Below, piece by piece: positions 1 through 6,974 of a DNA stretch of 30,187 nucleotides (positions are counted from its first letter, which is position 1; each line of letters begins with the position of its first letter). The DNA lies in the IMG/VR virus record IMGVR_UViG_3300022169_000017, positions 1-30,187 of that record. One strand, given 5' to 3'. The position numbers and the translations under genes were made by a program. This stretch comes from a virus. The notes under the pieces are model-generated. The model was given only the letters and a program-made list of their open reading frames with translations, searched no databases and was not told the origin of the DNA.

Positions 1-768
1 CATGGTAGAGTCATTACCAACGGCGCTGTGACAGGTAGAATGACACATCTAAGCCCCAACATGGCTCAAGTTCCTTCAGTGTCAGCACCGTATGGTAAAG
101 AATGTAGATCCTTCTGGACTGTACCACACGGCTACAAGCTAGTAGGGATAGATGCCAGTGGTCTTGAACTACGTATGCTGGCACACTACATGCGAGATGA
201 GAACTACACCAACGAGATCCTAAGCGGTGACATACACACTGCTAACATGAAGGCAGCAGGACTCACGGATCGCAACCAGGCGAAGACATTTATATATGCT
301 TTCTTGTATGGTGCTGGCCCTGCTAAGATAGGCGAGATTGTTAAAGGTGGCTACAGGGAAGGACAGCAGCTTATGGCGTCGTTTCTACGCAACACACCAG
401 CATTGGCTAAGCTACGTGACAAAGTGGCTAGACTGGCCCTCTCAGGCACTCTACAGGGTCTTGATGGCAGACGACTAAGAGTCAGGTCACAACACGCAGC
501 ACTCAACACACTGCTGCAAGGTGCAGGTGCTATAGTAATGAAGCAAGCGCTGATAATATTGTCAGAGACATTGACAGCTCGCAGGATACCTTTTAAGATT
601 GTGGCTAACGTACATGATGAATTTCAAGTGGAAACGCCTAAGCACTTCGCTAAGGCAGTAGGTAAGGTAGCAGTAAAAGCTATTCAGAAAGCAGGTGAGC
701 ACTTCGATCTGCGCTGCCCTCTGGATGGAGAGTACAACATAGGTAACAATTGGGCAGAAACACATTGA
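1..768 (+). CDS. T7-like family A DNA polymerase, C-terminal part (cut by window edge)
   Basis: The frame is open from base 1, so this is the last 255 residues of a longer gene. It covers the polymerase palm and fingers. TGRMTHLSPNMAQVPS at the start matches the pre-motif A segment of T7 gp5. Motif A is GIDASGLELR, with the metal-binding Asp codon at 151-153. Motif B is AKTFIYAFLYGAG, and motif C is VHDEFQ, with HDE at 613-621. The closeness to T7 gp5 is from recalled family sequence, not a search. The 3'-5' exonuclease part would lie before the window. It should copy the phage genome together with the SSB-like and exonuclease proteins downstream. A promoter for the next genes overlaps its stop codon. 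Confidence 0.95.
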   Translation, partial: HGRVITNGAVTGRMTHLSPNMAQVPSVSAPYGKECRSFWTVPHGYKLVGIDASGLELRMLAHYMRDENYTNEILSGDIHTANMKAAGLTDRNQAKTFIYAFLYGAGPAKIGEIVKGGYREGQQLMASFLRNTPALAKLRDKVARLALSGTLQGLDGRRLRVRSQHAALNTLLQGAGAIVMKQALIILSETLTARRIPFKIVANVHDEFQVETPKHFAKAVGKVAVKAIQKAGEHFDLRCPLDGEYNIGNNWAETH

Positions 769-794
769 CTTTTCTAAAGTTTGTGTGGTATAAT
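765..794 (+). promoter_or_regulatory. Strong sigma70-type promoter for the replication/nucleotide genes
   Basis: The -35 box is TTGACT at 765-770 and the -10 box is TATAAT at 789-794, with an 18-bp spacer. TGG just before TATAAT gives an extended -10. The -35 box overlaps the polymerase stop codon. The predicted transcript starts near 801 and first reaches the ssDNA-binding-like gene at 859. Two minus-strand promoters in this window (24794-24822 and 29605-29633) have the same architecture. Confidence 0.85.
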
Positions 795-799
795 ATACA

Positions 800-817
800 T
801 AGATCAGTTGTGATCTA
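800..817. promoter_or_regulatory. Perfect inverted repeat at the predicted transcription start
   Basis: TAGATCAGTTGTGATCTA has 7-bp perfect arms around a GTTG centre. It begins six bases after the -10 box, so it covers about +1 to +17. It could be an operator for a dimeric regulator, or a 5' hairpin protecting the mRNA. The sequence alone does not separate these. Confidence 0.6.
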
Positions 818-858
818 AAACAGCACTTAAACGCAACATTTCAATCAAAGGTGATATC

Positions 859-1257
859 ATGGAACAAGTAAAACCAGTAACAATTCAAGCAGACGTAATG
901 TGGGCAAACCTGGTAGAAGAGAACAAACTGTCTGGTAAGTACCAGGTAAATCTAGCCAACCTGTCTAGCAACGCTGTAGACGCCCTAGAAGAGATGGGCA
1001 TCAATGTACGCAACAAGGCAGAGCAAGGCGAGTTCATTACCTGCAAGTCTAGCAAGCCAATCCGAGCGTATGACACAGACGGTGAAGAGATCAAAGGCGT
1101 CTTGATTGCCAACAACTCCAAGGCTAAAGCTGTCATTGGTCACTACGACTGGACTAGCCCGTCAGGTGCTAAAGGCCGTAGCCCTTCACTGATGAAGCTA
1201 GTGATCACAGACTTAATCCAGTACACGCCTGAAGTAGATATGGCAGAAGCTTTGTGA
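859..1257 (+). CDS. Probable single-stranded DNA-binding protein (132 aa)
   Basis: This is a small protein with a patterned beta-rich core: KYQVNLANLS, then GEFITCKSSKPIRAYD, then KGVLIANNSKAKAVIGHYDW, and a short acidic tail (PEVDMAEAL). This layout and its position between a T7-like polymerase and exonuclease fit phage OB-fold SSBs of the T7 gp2.5 kind. The tail is less acidic than in gp2.5 and lacks the terminal Phe, so the call rests partly on context. The start is ATG with AAAGGTGA upstream. It is the first gene after the 765-794 promoter. The last codons overlap the next gene's GTG by 4 bp. Confidence 0.65.
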   Translation: MEQVKPVTIQADVMWANLVEENKLSGKYQVNLANLSSNAVDALEEMGINVRNKAEQGEFITCKSSKPIRAYDTDGEEIKGVLIANNSKAKAVIGHYDWTSPSGAKGRSPSLMKLVITDLIQYTPEVDMAEAL

Positions 1258-1946
1258 TCTTAATTGATGCAGACATCTTGGTCTATCGTCTAGGCTGGTC
1301 TTGTAACGAAGAGTCTGAGAAAACAGCCATCAGAGGTCTTGATGGCTTTATTACCGACCTTCTAGCATTCCACCTTGGAGCCGATGAAGAAGAGTCCGAG
1401 TATGTTCTGTATCTCACTGGTAAAGGAAACTTTCGCAACGACTACGCAGTAACTGCTCCCTACAAGGGCAATCGAAAAGATAAGGCAAAGCCAGTCCACA
1501 TCCAAGCACTGAGACAACACCTTATCGATCAATGGGCAGCAGTAGTGACAGACGGGGAAGAGGCAGATGATGCCATAGCTATAGCAGCCACTAAACACGG
1601 TGATAACGCTATCATGGTATCTCTGGACAAGGACTTCGACCAAATCCCTGGCTGGCACTACAATTTCGTAAAGCGAACTAAATACTACGTAACGCCAGAG
1701 GAAGGCATGTTGTTCTTCTACCGCCAGATACTAATGGGTGACCGCATTGATAACATTGTCGGCATCTATGGCATAGGCGAGAAGAAGTCAGCTAAGTTGT
1801 TAGAGGACTGCGTCACTGAGCAGGACTACTACAACAAGTGCGTAGAGATGTATGACGGCGACGAAGACAGAGTAATAGAGAACGGCAGGATGCTCTGGCT
1901 TAGACGCCACGAAGGTGAGATATGGGAGTTTAAAGGTGAGGAATAA
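1254..1946 (+). CDS. 5'-3' exonuclease, PIN/flap-nuclease family (T7 gp6-like)
   Basis: This 230-aa protein should remove RNA primers and degrade duplex DNA from 5' ends during replication and recombination. Acidic metal-binding sites appear in order: LIDADILVY at the N-terminus, EEADDAIAIAA near residue 100, SLDKDFDQIPG near 125, and GDRIDNIVGIYGIG near 160. The last forms the start of the helix-three-turn-helix DNA-binding segment (IGEKKSAKLL). It starts with GTG inside a GTGA overlap with the SSB-like gene, so the two are probably translated together. It is shorter than T7 gp6, which is about 300 aa. Confidence 0.88.
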   Translation: MILIDADILVYRLGWSCNEESEKTAIRGLDGFITDLLAFHLGADEEESEYVLYLTGKGNFRNDYAVTAPYKGNRKDKAKPVHIQALRQHLIDQWAAVVTDGEEADDAIAIAATKHGDNAIMVSLDKDFDQIPGWHYNFVKRTKYYVTPEEGMLFFYRQILMGDRIDNIVGIYGIGEKKSAKLLEDCVTEQDYYNKCVEMYDGDEDRVIENGRMLWLRRHEGEIWEFKGEE

Positions 1947-2307
1947 CGGTAGATGGACAGAAGCTCGTTTCCGTTCCTTCATTATCTCAGCATTGCGCGG
2001 CGCTCATGGTAAGTGGGGCGTCAAGCATGATGTTAAGAAGAAGTCGTGGGTAGAGCGTGGTAAGTACAAGTGCGCTATATGTAAGAAGGTAGGCGCATCC
2101 ACACTACCAGCGTTGGAAGGGCGTAAACGTAAACGAAACAATGCAGCAGTAGATCATATAGATCCGGTTGTTAAACCAGAAGTCGGCTTCGTAGATTGGA
2201 ACACCTACATTGACAGAATGTTCCTAGAAGCGTCAGGCTATCAGGTGCTGTGTTACAAGTGTCATGCTGAAAAGACAGCAGACGAGCGTAAGCGGAGAAA
2301 GAAATGA
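1936..2307 (+). CDS. HNH nuclease with zinc-binding cysteines (123 aa)
   Basis: A Cys-pair (KCAIC), the HNH core VDHIDPV and a second zinc site with the last His (LCYKCH) define an HNH/treble-clef nuclease. The N-terminal RWTEARFRSFIISALRGA resembles a recurrent family of small phage HNH proteins that I know from memory. I chose GTG at 1936 over an upstream in-frame GTG at 1915, because GGGAG lies seven bases before it, whereas the 1915 codon has no spaced ribosome site. It overlaps the exonuclease by 11 bp. Its place in a replication operon suggests a role in DNA processing, such as branched DNA or packaging, but the substrate is unknown. Confidence 0.8.
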   Translation: MRNNGRWTEARFRSFIISALRGAHGKWGVKHDVKKKSWVERGKYKCAICKKVGASTLPALEGRKRKRNNAAVDHIDPVVKPEVGFVDWNTYIDRMFLEASGYQVLCYKCHAEKTADERKRRKK

Positions 2308-2801
2308 GAGATTTAACTGTAGATTTATTGAACGAGTTGTTTGAGTATGATAAAGAAACTGGTAAGTTGTATTGGAAAGTCGTTAGACAAAGAGGAAATG
2401 TGGGTGACGAGGTCGGCTGTGACAATGGTAGAGGGTATCTAGTAACAAGAATTAACGATAAAGTTTATAGAGTGCATCGGGTTATTTTTTTAATGCACAA
2501 AGGTTACCTACCAAAAACTCTTGACCATGTTAACGGAGACAGGGCGGACAACCGCATAGAAAATTTAAGAGCTGTGACAAGCAGTCAGAACCAGTATAAT
2601 AGAAAGCTCAACAAGAACAACACAAGCGGATACAAAGGAGTTTATTACCACAAAAAAACAGCCAAGTTCCGCGCTCGGATTAGTCACCTAAATAAAAATA
2701 TATATTTAGGGTCTTATAACACACCAGAAGAAGCTGATGTAGCGGTAAGAGCAGCCAGAGAAGAACTACATGGTGCTTTCGCCAACCACGGAGATAACTA
2801 A
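2304..2801 (+). CDS. HNH homing-type endonuclease with AP2 DNA-binding domain
   Basis: Residues 1-100 form an HNH_3-type nuclease: LTVDLLNELFEYDKETGKLYWK, then YRVHRVIFLMHKGYLPKTLDHVNGDRADNRIENLR. Residues 105-160 form an AP2-type domain (TSGYKGVYYHKKTAKFRARI, then YLGSYNTPEEADVA). This architecture is typical of free-standing phage homing endonucleases. It fits exactly between neighbours, with a 4-bp ATGA overlap upstream and a 1-bp TAATG overlap downstream. The DNA looks richer in A and T than the flanking genes by eye, which would fit recent arrival. Its target is likely the intron-less allele of an adjacent site in related phages; that part is inference. Confidence 0.9.
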   Translation: MRDLTVDLLNELFEYDKETGKLYWKVVRQRGNVGDEVGCDNGRGYLVTRINDKVYRVHRVIFLMHKGYLPKTLDHVNGDRADNRIENLRAVTSSQNQYNRKLNKNNTSGYKGVYYHKKTAKFRARISHLNKNIYLGSYNTPEEADVAVRAAREELHGAFANHGDN

Positions 2802-3568
2802 TGACTAAGCATCTAGTAATACCAGACACACAAGTAAAACCTGGCCAGTCTTTAGAGCATCTTCGATGGGCTGGTCAATACGCAGCAGACAAGAAGCCAG
2901 ACGTTATCATACACATTGGCGACCACTGGGATATGCCGTCACTGAGCAGCTATGACGTAGGTACACGCAGCTTTGAAGGTAGACGCTACTTGCAGGACAT
3001 TGAAGCAGGTATCGCAGGCATGAAAGAGTTTCTAGCGCCTATTAGAGAAGAGCAGAAGCGACTAAAGGTCAACAAGCACAAGCAGTGGCGTCCACGTATG
3101 GTCTTTACTCTTGGCAATCACGAGAACCGTATCACACGCGCTGTAGAATCCGATCCAAAGCTAGAAGGCTTACTAAAGTTTGAAGACTTTAAGCTGGAAG
3201 AGATGGGCTGGGAGGTGTATGACTTTTTAGATCCTGTTATCATTGACGACATAGCCTACTGCCACTTCTTCACAAGCGGTGTAATGGGACGACCAGTAAG
3301 TAGTGCTAAGTTAATGTTGCAGAAGAAGTATATGAGCTGTATTATGGGTCATGTCCAGGATAGAGACATAGCCTATGCACGTAAAGCTGACGGCACAAAC
3401 ATGCTGGGACTGTTCTCTGGAATCTACTACCAACACGACGAAGACTACTTGTCACCTCAGACTAACGGAAGCTGGGCAGGTATCTGGATGCTAAACGAAG
3501 TAGCTAACGGCGGTTGTGACGAGTTACCAGTTAGTATCAACTACTTGCGAGAGAAGTACGGAGCTTAG
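2801..3568 (+). CDS. Calcineurin-like metallophosphoesterase (255 aa)
   Basis: The dimetal phosphoesterase motifs are in order: PDTQVKPG at the N-terminus (a D-x-Q variant of the usual D-x-H), HIGDHWD near residue 40, LGNHENR near 107, and MGHVQDRD near 185. The family hydrolyses phosphomono- or diesters. The natural substrate in phages is unknown; nucleic-acid ends or cyclic nucleotides are possible. The gene starts with ATG sharing one base with the preceding stop. It ends one base before the next start. Confidence 0.85.
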   Translation: MTKHLVIPDTQVKPGQSLEHLRWAGQYAADKKPDVIIHIGDHWDMPSLSSYDVGTRSFEGRRYLQDIEAGIAGMKEFLAPIREEQKRLKVNKHKQWRPRMVFTLGNHENRITRAVESDPKLEGLLKFEDFKLEEMGWEVYDFLDPVIIDDIAYCHFFTSGVMGRPVSSAKLMLQKKYMSCIMGHVQDRDIAYARKADGTNMLGLFSGIYYQHDEDYLSPQTNGSWAGIWMLNEVANGGCDELPVSINYLREKYGA

Positions 3569-3569
3569 G

Positions 3570-3734
3570 ATGGCAGCCACATACTACGATATATTGGAAA
3601 AACTGGAACAGCTGGACGAGATAACGCTATTAGAGATCTTAGACATAACCTCTCAAGATTTAGTAGCTAAGTTCAGCAACAGGATAAACGACAGATTATC
3701 AGAATTTCAAGAGGATTTTAAAGATGAGCATTAA
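3570..3734 (+). CDS. Small acidic helical protein, unknown function (54 aa)
   Basis: The protein reads as two or three short helices (YYDILEKLEQLDEITLLEILDI, then an Asp/Glu-rich tail). LDEITLLEILDITSQDLV resembles a small family that I recall from other phages between replication genes. No catalytic motif is visible. The ATG at 3570 has GGAG six bases upstream. A longer in-frame reading from 3516 would overlap the phosphoesterase by 53 bases and is unlikely. It overlaps the next gene by 11 bp. Confidence 0.75.
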   Translation: MAATYYDILEKLEQLDEITLLEILDITSQDLVAKFSNRINDRLSEFQEDFKDEH

Positions 3735-4101
3735 TAACGCAACACCACAAGATTGGGATAGACTACGCAAGCAAGCACCAGCTATTGAGCCTAAAACAGT
3801 AGATGATTTAATGGAAGTATATGTTGAGATGTCGCAGGCAGAACTAGAGTCATACATCTTTGCTGAAGAAGAAGATGTAGATGCAGTCAACAGTCCTGAC
3901 CATTACAACACAGGAAACATTGAGTGTATTGAAGCTATCGAGGAGTCTATGTCCAGTGTTGCATTTAAAGGCTACCTCAAGGGCAACTGCATGAAGTACT
4001 TGTGGCGTTATGACTACAAGGGCAAGCAGGTAGAAGACCTAGAGAAAGCTGGTTGGTACTTGCGCCGTCTAACGGATGTGGTGACAGAGGAGAATAGCTA
4101 A
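3724..4101 (+). CDS. DUF3310 protein (T7 gp1.7-type)
   Basis: Residues 56-115 carry the DUF3310 pattern: NSPDHYNTGNIECIEAIEESM, then GYLKGNCMKYLWRYDYKGKQVEDLEKAGWYLRRL. T7 gp1.7, which contains this domain, is a nucleotide kinase acting on thymidylates. Not all members have been tested, so the activity here is inferred. The N-terminal 50 residues are acidic and not conserved in my recollection. Its neighbourhood (replication enzymes and NrdJ) suits nucleotide metabolism. ATG at 3724 follows GAGG with suitable spacing. Confidence 0.85.
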   Translation: MSINNATPQDWDRLRKQAPAIEPKTVDDLMEVYVEMSQAELESYIFAEEEDVDAVNSPDHYNTGNIECIEAIEESMSSVAFKGYLKGNCMKYLWRYDYKGKQVEDLEKAGWYLRRLTDVVTEENS

Positions 4102-4643
4102 TGGCTACAGGACAAACACACGGAGGCAAGGGTTCATCGACCCGCCCCACAGACAAGAAGAAGTACGAAGATAACTATGACGCTATCTTTGGTAAAAAGA
4201 AAAAAGAAAAGGAAGAACTCTACAAAGCTGTTAATAGAGTGCTTAGAAAAGAAAAGCAAAGGCTTGATATATTAAGCAGTAGAATGCGGACACCTGATGG
4301 CACAATACTTGAGTCACTCCACCGTCACGATTATGTGACCCATACAGATGCCAACGGCAAAGAGTACATGCTTGATGGCGGCTGTGATTATGTTAGATGC
4401 TCTGCTAACGGTGATGAGGAACTGTTAACTGTCACTTCAGATGATAGTCATTCATTGATAAGAGAAGTGGTCAAATGGGGCACTTATGGTAAAGATAGTA
4501 ACCAGCCTCTGAAGTATGTGAAAGTTGCTGATTTAAACCCATATCACCTTAGAGCTATCTTAGACACACAGCAGAAAAGGATGCGCCCAGCTTTGTGCAA
4601 AGTAATGCAAGATGAGGTTAAGTATCGCAAGGCGCGAGTTTAA
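4101..4643 (+). CDS. Two-part phage protein of unknown function (180 aa)
   Basis: Residues 1-35 (GGKGSSTRPTDKKKYEDNYDAIFGKKK) match a short leader that I recall at the start of many small phage proteins. The rest, from TPDGTILESLHRHDY to PYHLRAILDTQ, resembles a separate family found alone in other phages, with HRHDYVTH, DGGCDYVRC and W.TYGKDSNQPLKYV. The two are joined by a Lys/Glu/Arg-rich helix (35-60). No enzyme signature is recognised. The start shares one base with the DUF3310 stop. Confidence 0.75.
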   Translation: MATGQTHGGKGSSTRPTDKKKYEDNYDAIFGKKKKEKEELYKAVNRVLRKEKQRLDILSSRMRTPDGTILESLHRHDYVTHTDANGKEYMLDGGCDYVRCSANGDEELLTVTSDDSHSLIREVVKWGTYGKDSNQPLKYVKVADLNPYHLRAILDTQQKRMRPALCKVMQDEVKYRKARV

Positions 4644-4672
4644 GACACCAAATCTACGGAGAGTAAATAAAT

Positions 4673-4849
4673 ATGCAAGTTAAAATGTATCAACTTATCG
4701 AAAGGTTAATTGATGAAAGCATAGAAGCAGGGTGGCAATATGCGCACAAGCATACAGACTCACCTACAGAAGACACAATCAAGCACTGCATCGAGCAATA
4801 CATAATGCTGGGTTTTGATGAAACCTTCCAATTTGATCAAGAGGAATGA
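4673..4849 (+). CDS. Small protein, unknown function (58 aa)
   Basis: Start ATG at 4673 has GGAGAG eight bases upstream, and the reading frame runs 58 codons to TGA at 4847. The product begins MQVKMYQLIERLIDESIEAG and ends TFQFDQEE. It is mostly helical and acidic, with a single Cys in TIKHCIEQY. It sits between two well-supported genes on the same strand, and its stop overlaps the ATG run of the next gene. No relatives are recognised. Confidence 0.7.
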   Translation: MQVKMYQLIERLIDESIEAGWQYAHKHTDSPTEDTIKHCIEQYIMLGFDETFQFDQEE

Positions 4850-4851
4850 TG

Positions 4852-5007
4852 ATGAAAAAGAAAATTAAATACTTTGGCCTTGGTGTGCTATACTTAATTA
4901 TCTCACCAATATATTTACCTGTTGCGTTTCTATGGGAAGAGCGGGAACAAATAAAAAAGTTCTATTCATACTGGTTTAAAGCAATAACATTTAAGGATAT
5001 AAAATAA
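4852..5007 (+). CDS. Small single-span membrane protein (51 aa)
   Basis: A basic N-terminus (MKKKIKY) is followed by a hydrophobic stretch of about 20 residues (FGLGVLYLIISPIYLPVAF) and a charged, aromatic tail (WEEREQIKKFYSYWFK). This is likely N-in with one inner-membrane span. Three consecutive ATGs lie at 4846, 4849 and 4852. The third is best spaced from GAGGA at 4841-4845. The stop shares a base with the nrdJ start. The function is unknown; host-membrane or superinfection roles are only guesses. Confidence 0.7.
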   Translation: MKKKIKYFGLGVLYLIISPIYLPVAFLWEEREQIKKFYSYWFKAITFKDIK

Positions 5008-6887
5008 TGGATCAATACCAACAGTTTATACACAAGAGCCGCTACGCACGTTGGATGCCAGAGGAAGGACGTAGAGAGACATGGGCAGAGACAGTACAGC
5101 GTTACGTAGACTTCTGGATTGATCGTGGACAAGTAGACGACAAGACCGCTAAGATGCTGTTTAACGCTATACACAACCTGGACGTTATGCCTTCAATGCG
5201 TTGTATGATGACAGCAGGAGAAGCGTTAAAGAAAGACAACGTAGCTGGTTTCAACTGTAGCTACTTGCACATTGATTCACCACGCAGCTTTGACGAGCTA
5301 ATGTACGTGTTGATGTGCGGCACAGGCGTAGGCTTCAGCGTAGAGCGTAACTACATCACCAAGCTTCCAGTAGTTGCTGAGACTTTCCACGATACAGACA
5401 GCGTTATCGTTGTAGCTGACAGCAAGATTGGCTGGGCTTCTGCGTTCCGTGAGTTAATTGCAATGCTTTACGCTGGTAAGATACCTAAGTATGACGTACA
5501 CAAGGTACGCGGTGCAGGCGAACGTCTTAAAACCTTTGGCGGTAGAGCTTCAGGGCCAGAGCCTTTGGAAGACCTGTTTAAGTTCTGTATGGCTGTGTTT
5601 CAGAAAGCTGCTGGTCGCAAGCTAACAAGCATTGAATGCCACGACATCTGCTGTAAGATTGCAGACATTGTTGTTGTAGGTGGCGTCCGTAGGTCAGCTC
5701 TTATCAGCCTGTCTAACCTGTCAGATCCTCGTATGGCTAAAGCTAAGAACGGTAACTGGTGGGAACTAGAAGGTCAGCGTAGACTCGCTAACAACTCTGT
5801 AGCCTACACTGAGAAGCCAGACTTTGAGTCGTTCTTAGCAGAGATGTCTAATATGTATGAGTCTAAAGCAGGCGAGCGTGGTATCTTTAGTCGTGTAGCA
5901 GCACAGAAGATTGCGGCACGTAATGGTCGTAGAGACGCTACACACGAGTTTGGTACTAACCCATGCTCTGAGATAATCCTGCGCAGTAACCAGTTCTGCA
6001 ACCTGTCAGAGATTGTTGTACGTGCAGATGACACACTCAAGTCGTTAAAGAAGAAGGCACACATTGCTGCAATCATTGGTAGCCTACAAGCTACACTAAC
6101 AGACTTTAGATACTTACGGACTTGTTGGAAGAAGAACACAGAAGAAGAAGCGCTGCTGGGCGTAAGCATGACAGGGATCATGGATCACTACTTGTTGAGC
6201 AAAGGTGACTCACCTGACTTAGCGCGTTGGTTGGAGGAGATACGAGATGTGGCTGTTGAAACAAATAAAGAGTGGGCTGCAAGCCTTGGAATTAATCAGT
6301 CTGCTGCTATTACAGCTGTTAAGCCAAGTGGTACTGTGTCTCAGCTTGTTGACAGCGCTAGTGGCATACATCCTCGCTTCTCTAAGCACTACATCCGTCG
6401 TGTACGTTCAGACAAGAAAGACCCACTTGCTATCTTCATGGCCGAAGCTGGCTTCCCTGTTGAACAAGATGTAATGAGTCCTGCTTCCTCTGTCTTTAGC
6501 TTTCCTGTTAAAGCTCCAGAGACAAGCGTTACAGTGAGCCAGGTAGGAGCTATGGAACAGCTACAGCTTTGGAAAGCATATCAGAACCACTGGTGTGAAC
6601 ATAAGCCAAGCATCACTGTATACTACACCGATGATGAGTTCCTGCAGGTAGCACAGTGGATATGGGAGAACTTTGACATCTGTAGCGGTATCAGCTTGTT
6701 GCCGTTTAGTGATCATCTGTATCAGCAAGCTCCGTATGAAGACATCACTGCTGAGAAGTATGAAGAGCTATTAGCAGCTATGCCACAAGGTGTTGAGTGG
6801 ATTGACCTAGGTAACTTCGAGAAAGAAGATAACACCACAGGGTCACAAGAGTTAGCGTGTGTTGGTGGAGCATGTGAGATAGTTTAA
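5007..6887 (+). CDS. nrdJ: Adenosylcobalamin-dependent ribonucleoside triphosphate reductase (class II, monomeric type)
   Basis: It makes deoxynucleotides for phage replication using coenzyme B12. The active-site set is intact by analogy with the Lactobacillus leichmannii enzyme. The thiyl-radical Cys320 and Glu322 lie in TNPCSEIILRSNQFCNL. Cys331 is 11 residues on and pairs with Cys84 (GFNCSYL). The C-terminal shuttle pair is Cys618/Cys623 (ACVGGACEIV). The phosphate-binding KPSGTVSQLVDSASG is also present. At 626 aa it is shorter than the ~740-aa bacterial enzyme. I see no obvious allosteric ATP-cone in the short N-terminus. No partner subunit is needed. AAGGAT precedes the ATG. It is the last gene of the rightward unit. 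Confidence 0.95.
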   Translation: MDQYQQFIHKSRYARWMPEEGRRETWAETVQRYVDFWIDRGQVDDKTAKMLFNAIHNLDVMPSMRCMMTAGEALKKDNVAGFNCSYLHIDSPRSFDELMYVLMCGTGVGFSVERNYITKLPVVAETFHDTDSVIVVADSKIGWASAFRELIAMLYAGKIPKYDVHKVRGAGERLKTFGGRASGPEPLEDLFKFCMAVFQKAAGRKLTSIECHDICCKIADIVVVGGVRRSALISLSNLSDPRMAKAKNGNWWELEGQRRLANNSVAYTEKPDFESFLAEMSNMYESKAGERGIFSRVAAQKIAARNGRRDATHEFGTNPCSEIILRSNQFCNLSEIVVRADDTLKSLKKKAHIAAIIGSLQATLTDFRYLRTCWKKNTEEEALLGVSMTGIMDHYLLSKGDSPDLARWLEEIRDVAVETNKEWAASLGINQSAAITAVKPSGTVSQLVDSASGIHPRFSKHYIRRVRSDKKDPLAIFMAEAGFPVEQDVMSPASSVFSFPVKAPETSVTVSQVGAMEQLQLWKAYQNHWCEHKPSITVYYTDDEFLQVAQWIWENFDICSGISLLPFSDHLYQQAPYEDITAEKYEELLAAMPQGVEWIDLGNFEKEDNTTGSQELACVGGACEIV

Positions 6888-6920
6888 TAAAGTACTGATA
6901 TAAGGCGCTAGAGTACCTAA

Positions 6921-6932
6921 ATAAGCGCTTAT
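6921..6932. repeat. 12-bp perfect palindrome between convergent units
   Basis: ATAAGCGCTTAT is self-complementary and lies 33 bases after the nrdJ stop, upstream of the terminator hairpin. A partial echo, ATAAGGCGCTA, sits just before it near 6900. It may be a protein-binding site or an mRNA end-protecting element. Evidence is limited to the symmetry. Confidence 0.45.
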
Positions 6933-6939
6933 GTAAACC

Positions 6940-6973
6940 AAAGCCCTATGTAGTCATCTACATAGGGCTTTTT
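6940..6973. terminator. Bidirectional rho-independent terminator
   Basis: AAAGCCCTATGTAG at 6940-6953 pairs perfectly (14 bp) with 6958-6971 across a TCAT loop, and a T-run ends at 6973. Reading leftward the same stem is followed by TTTGG then TTT, a weaker U-tract. It lies between the end of nrdJ (+) and the end of the last virion gene (-), whose stop codon begins two bases beyond. It should therefore stop both convergent transcripts. Confidence 0.9.
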
Positions 6974-6974
6974 A

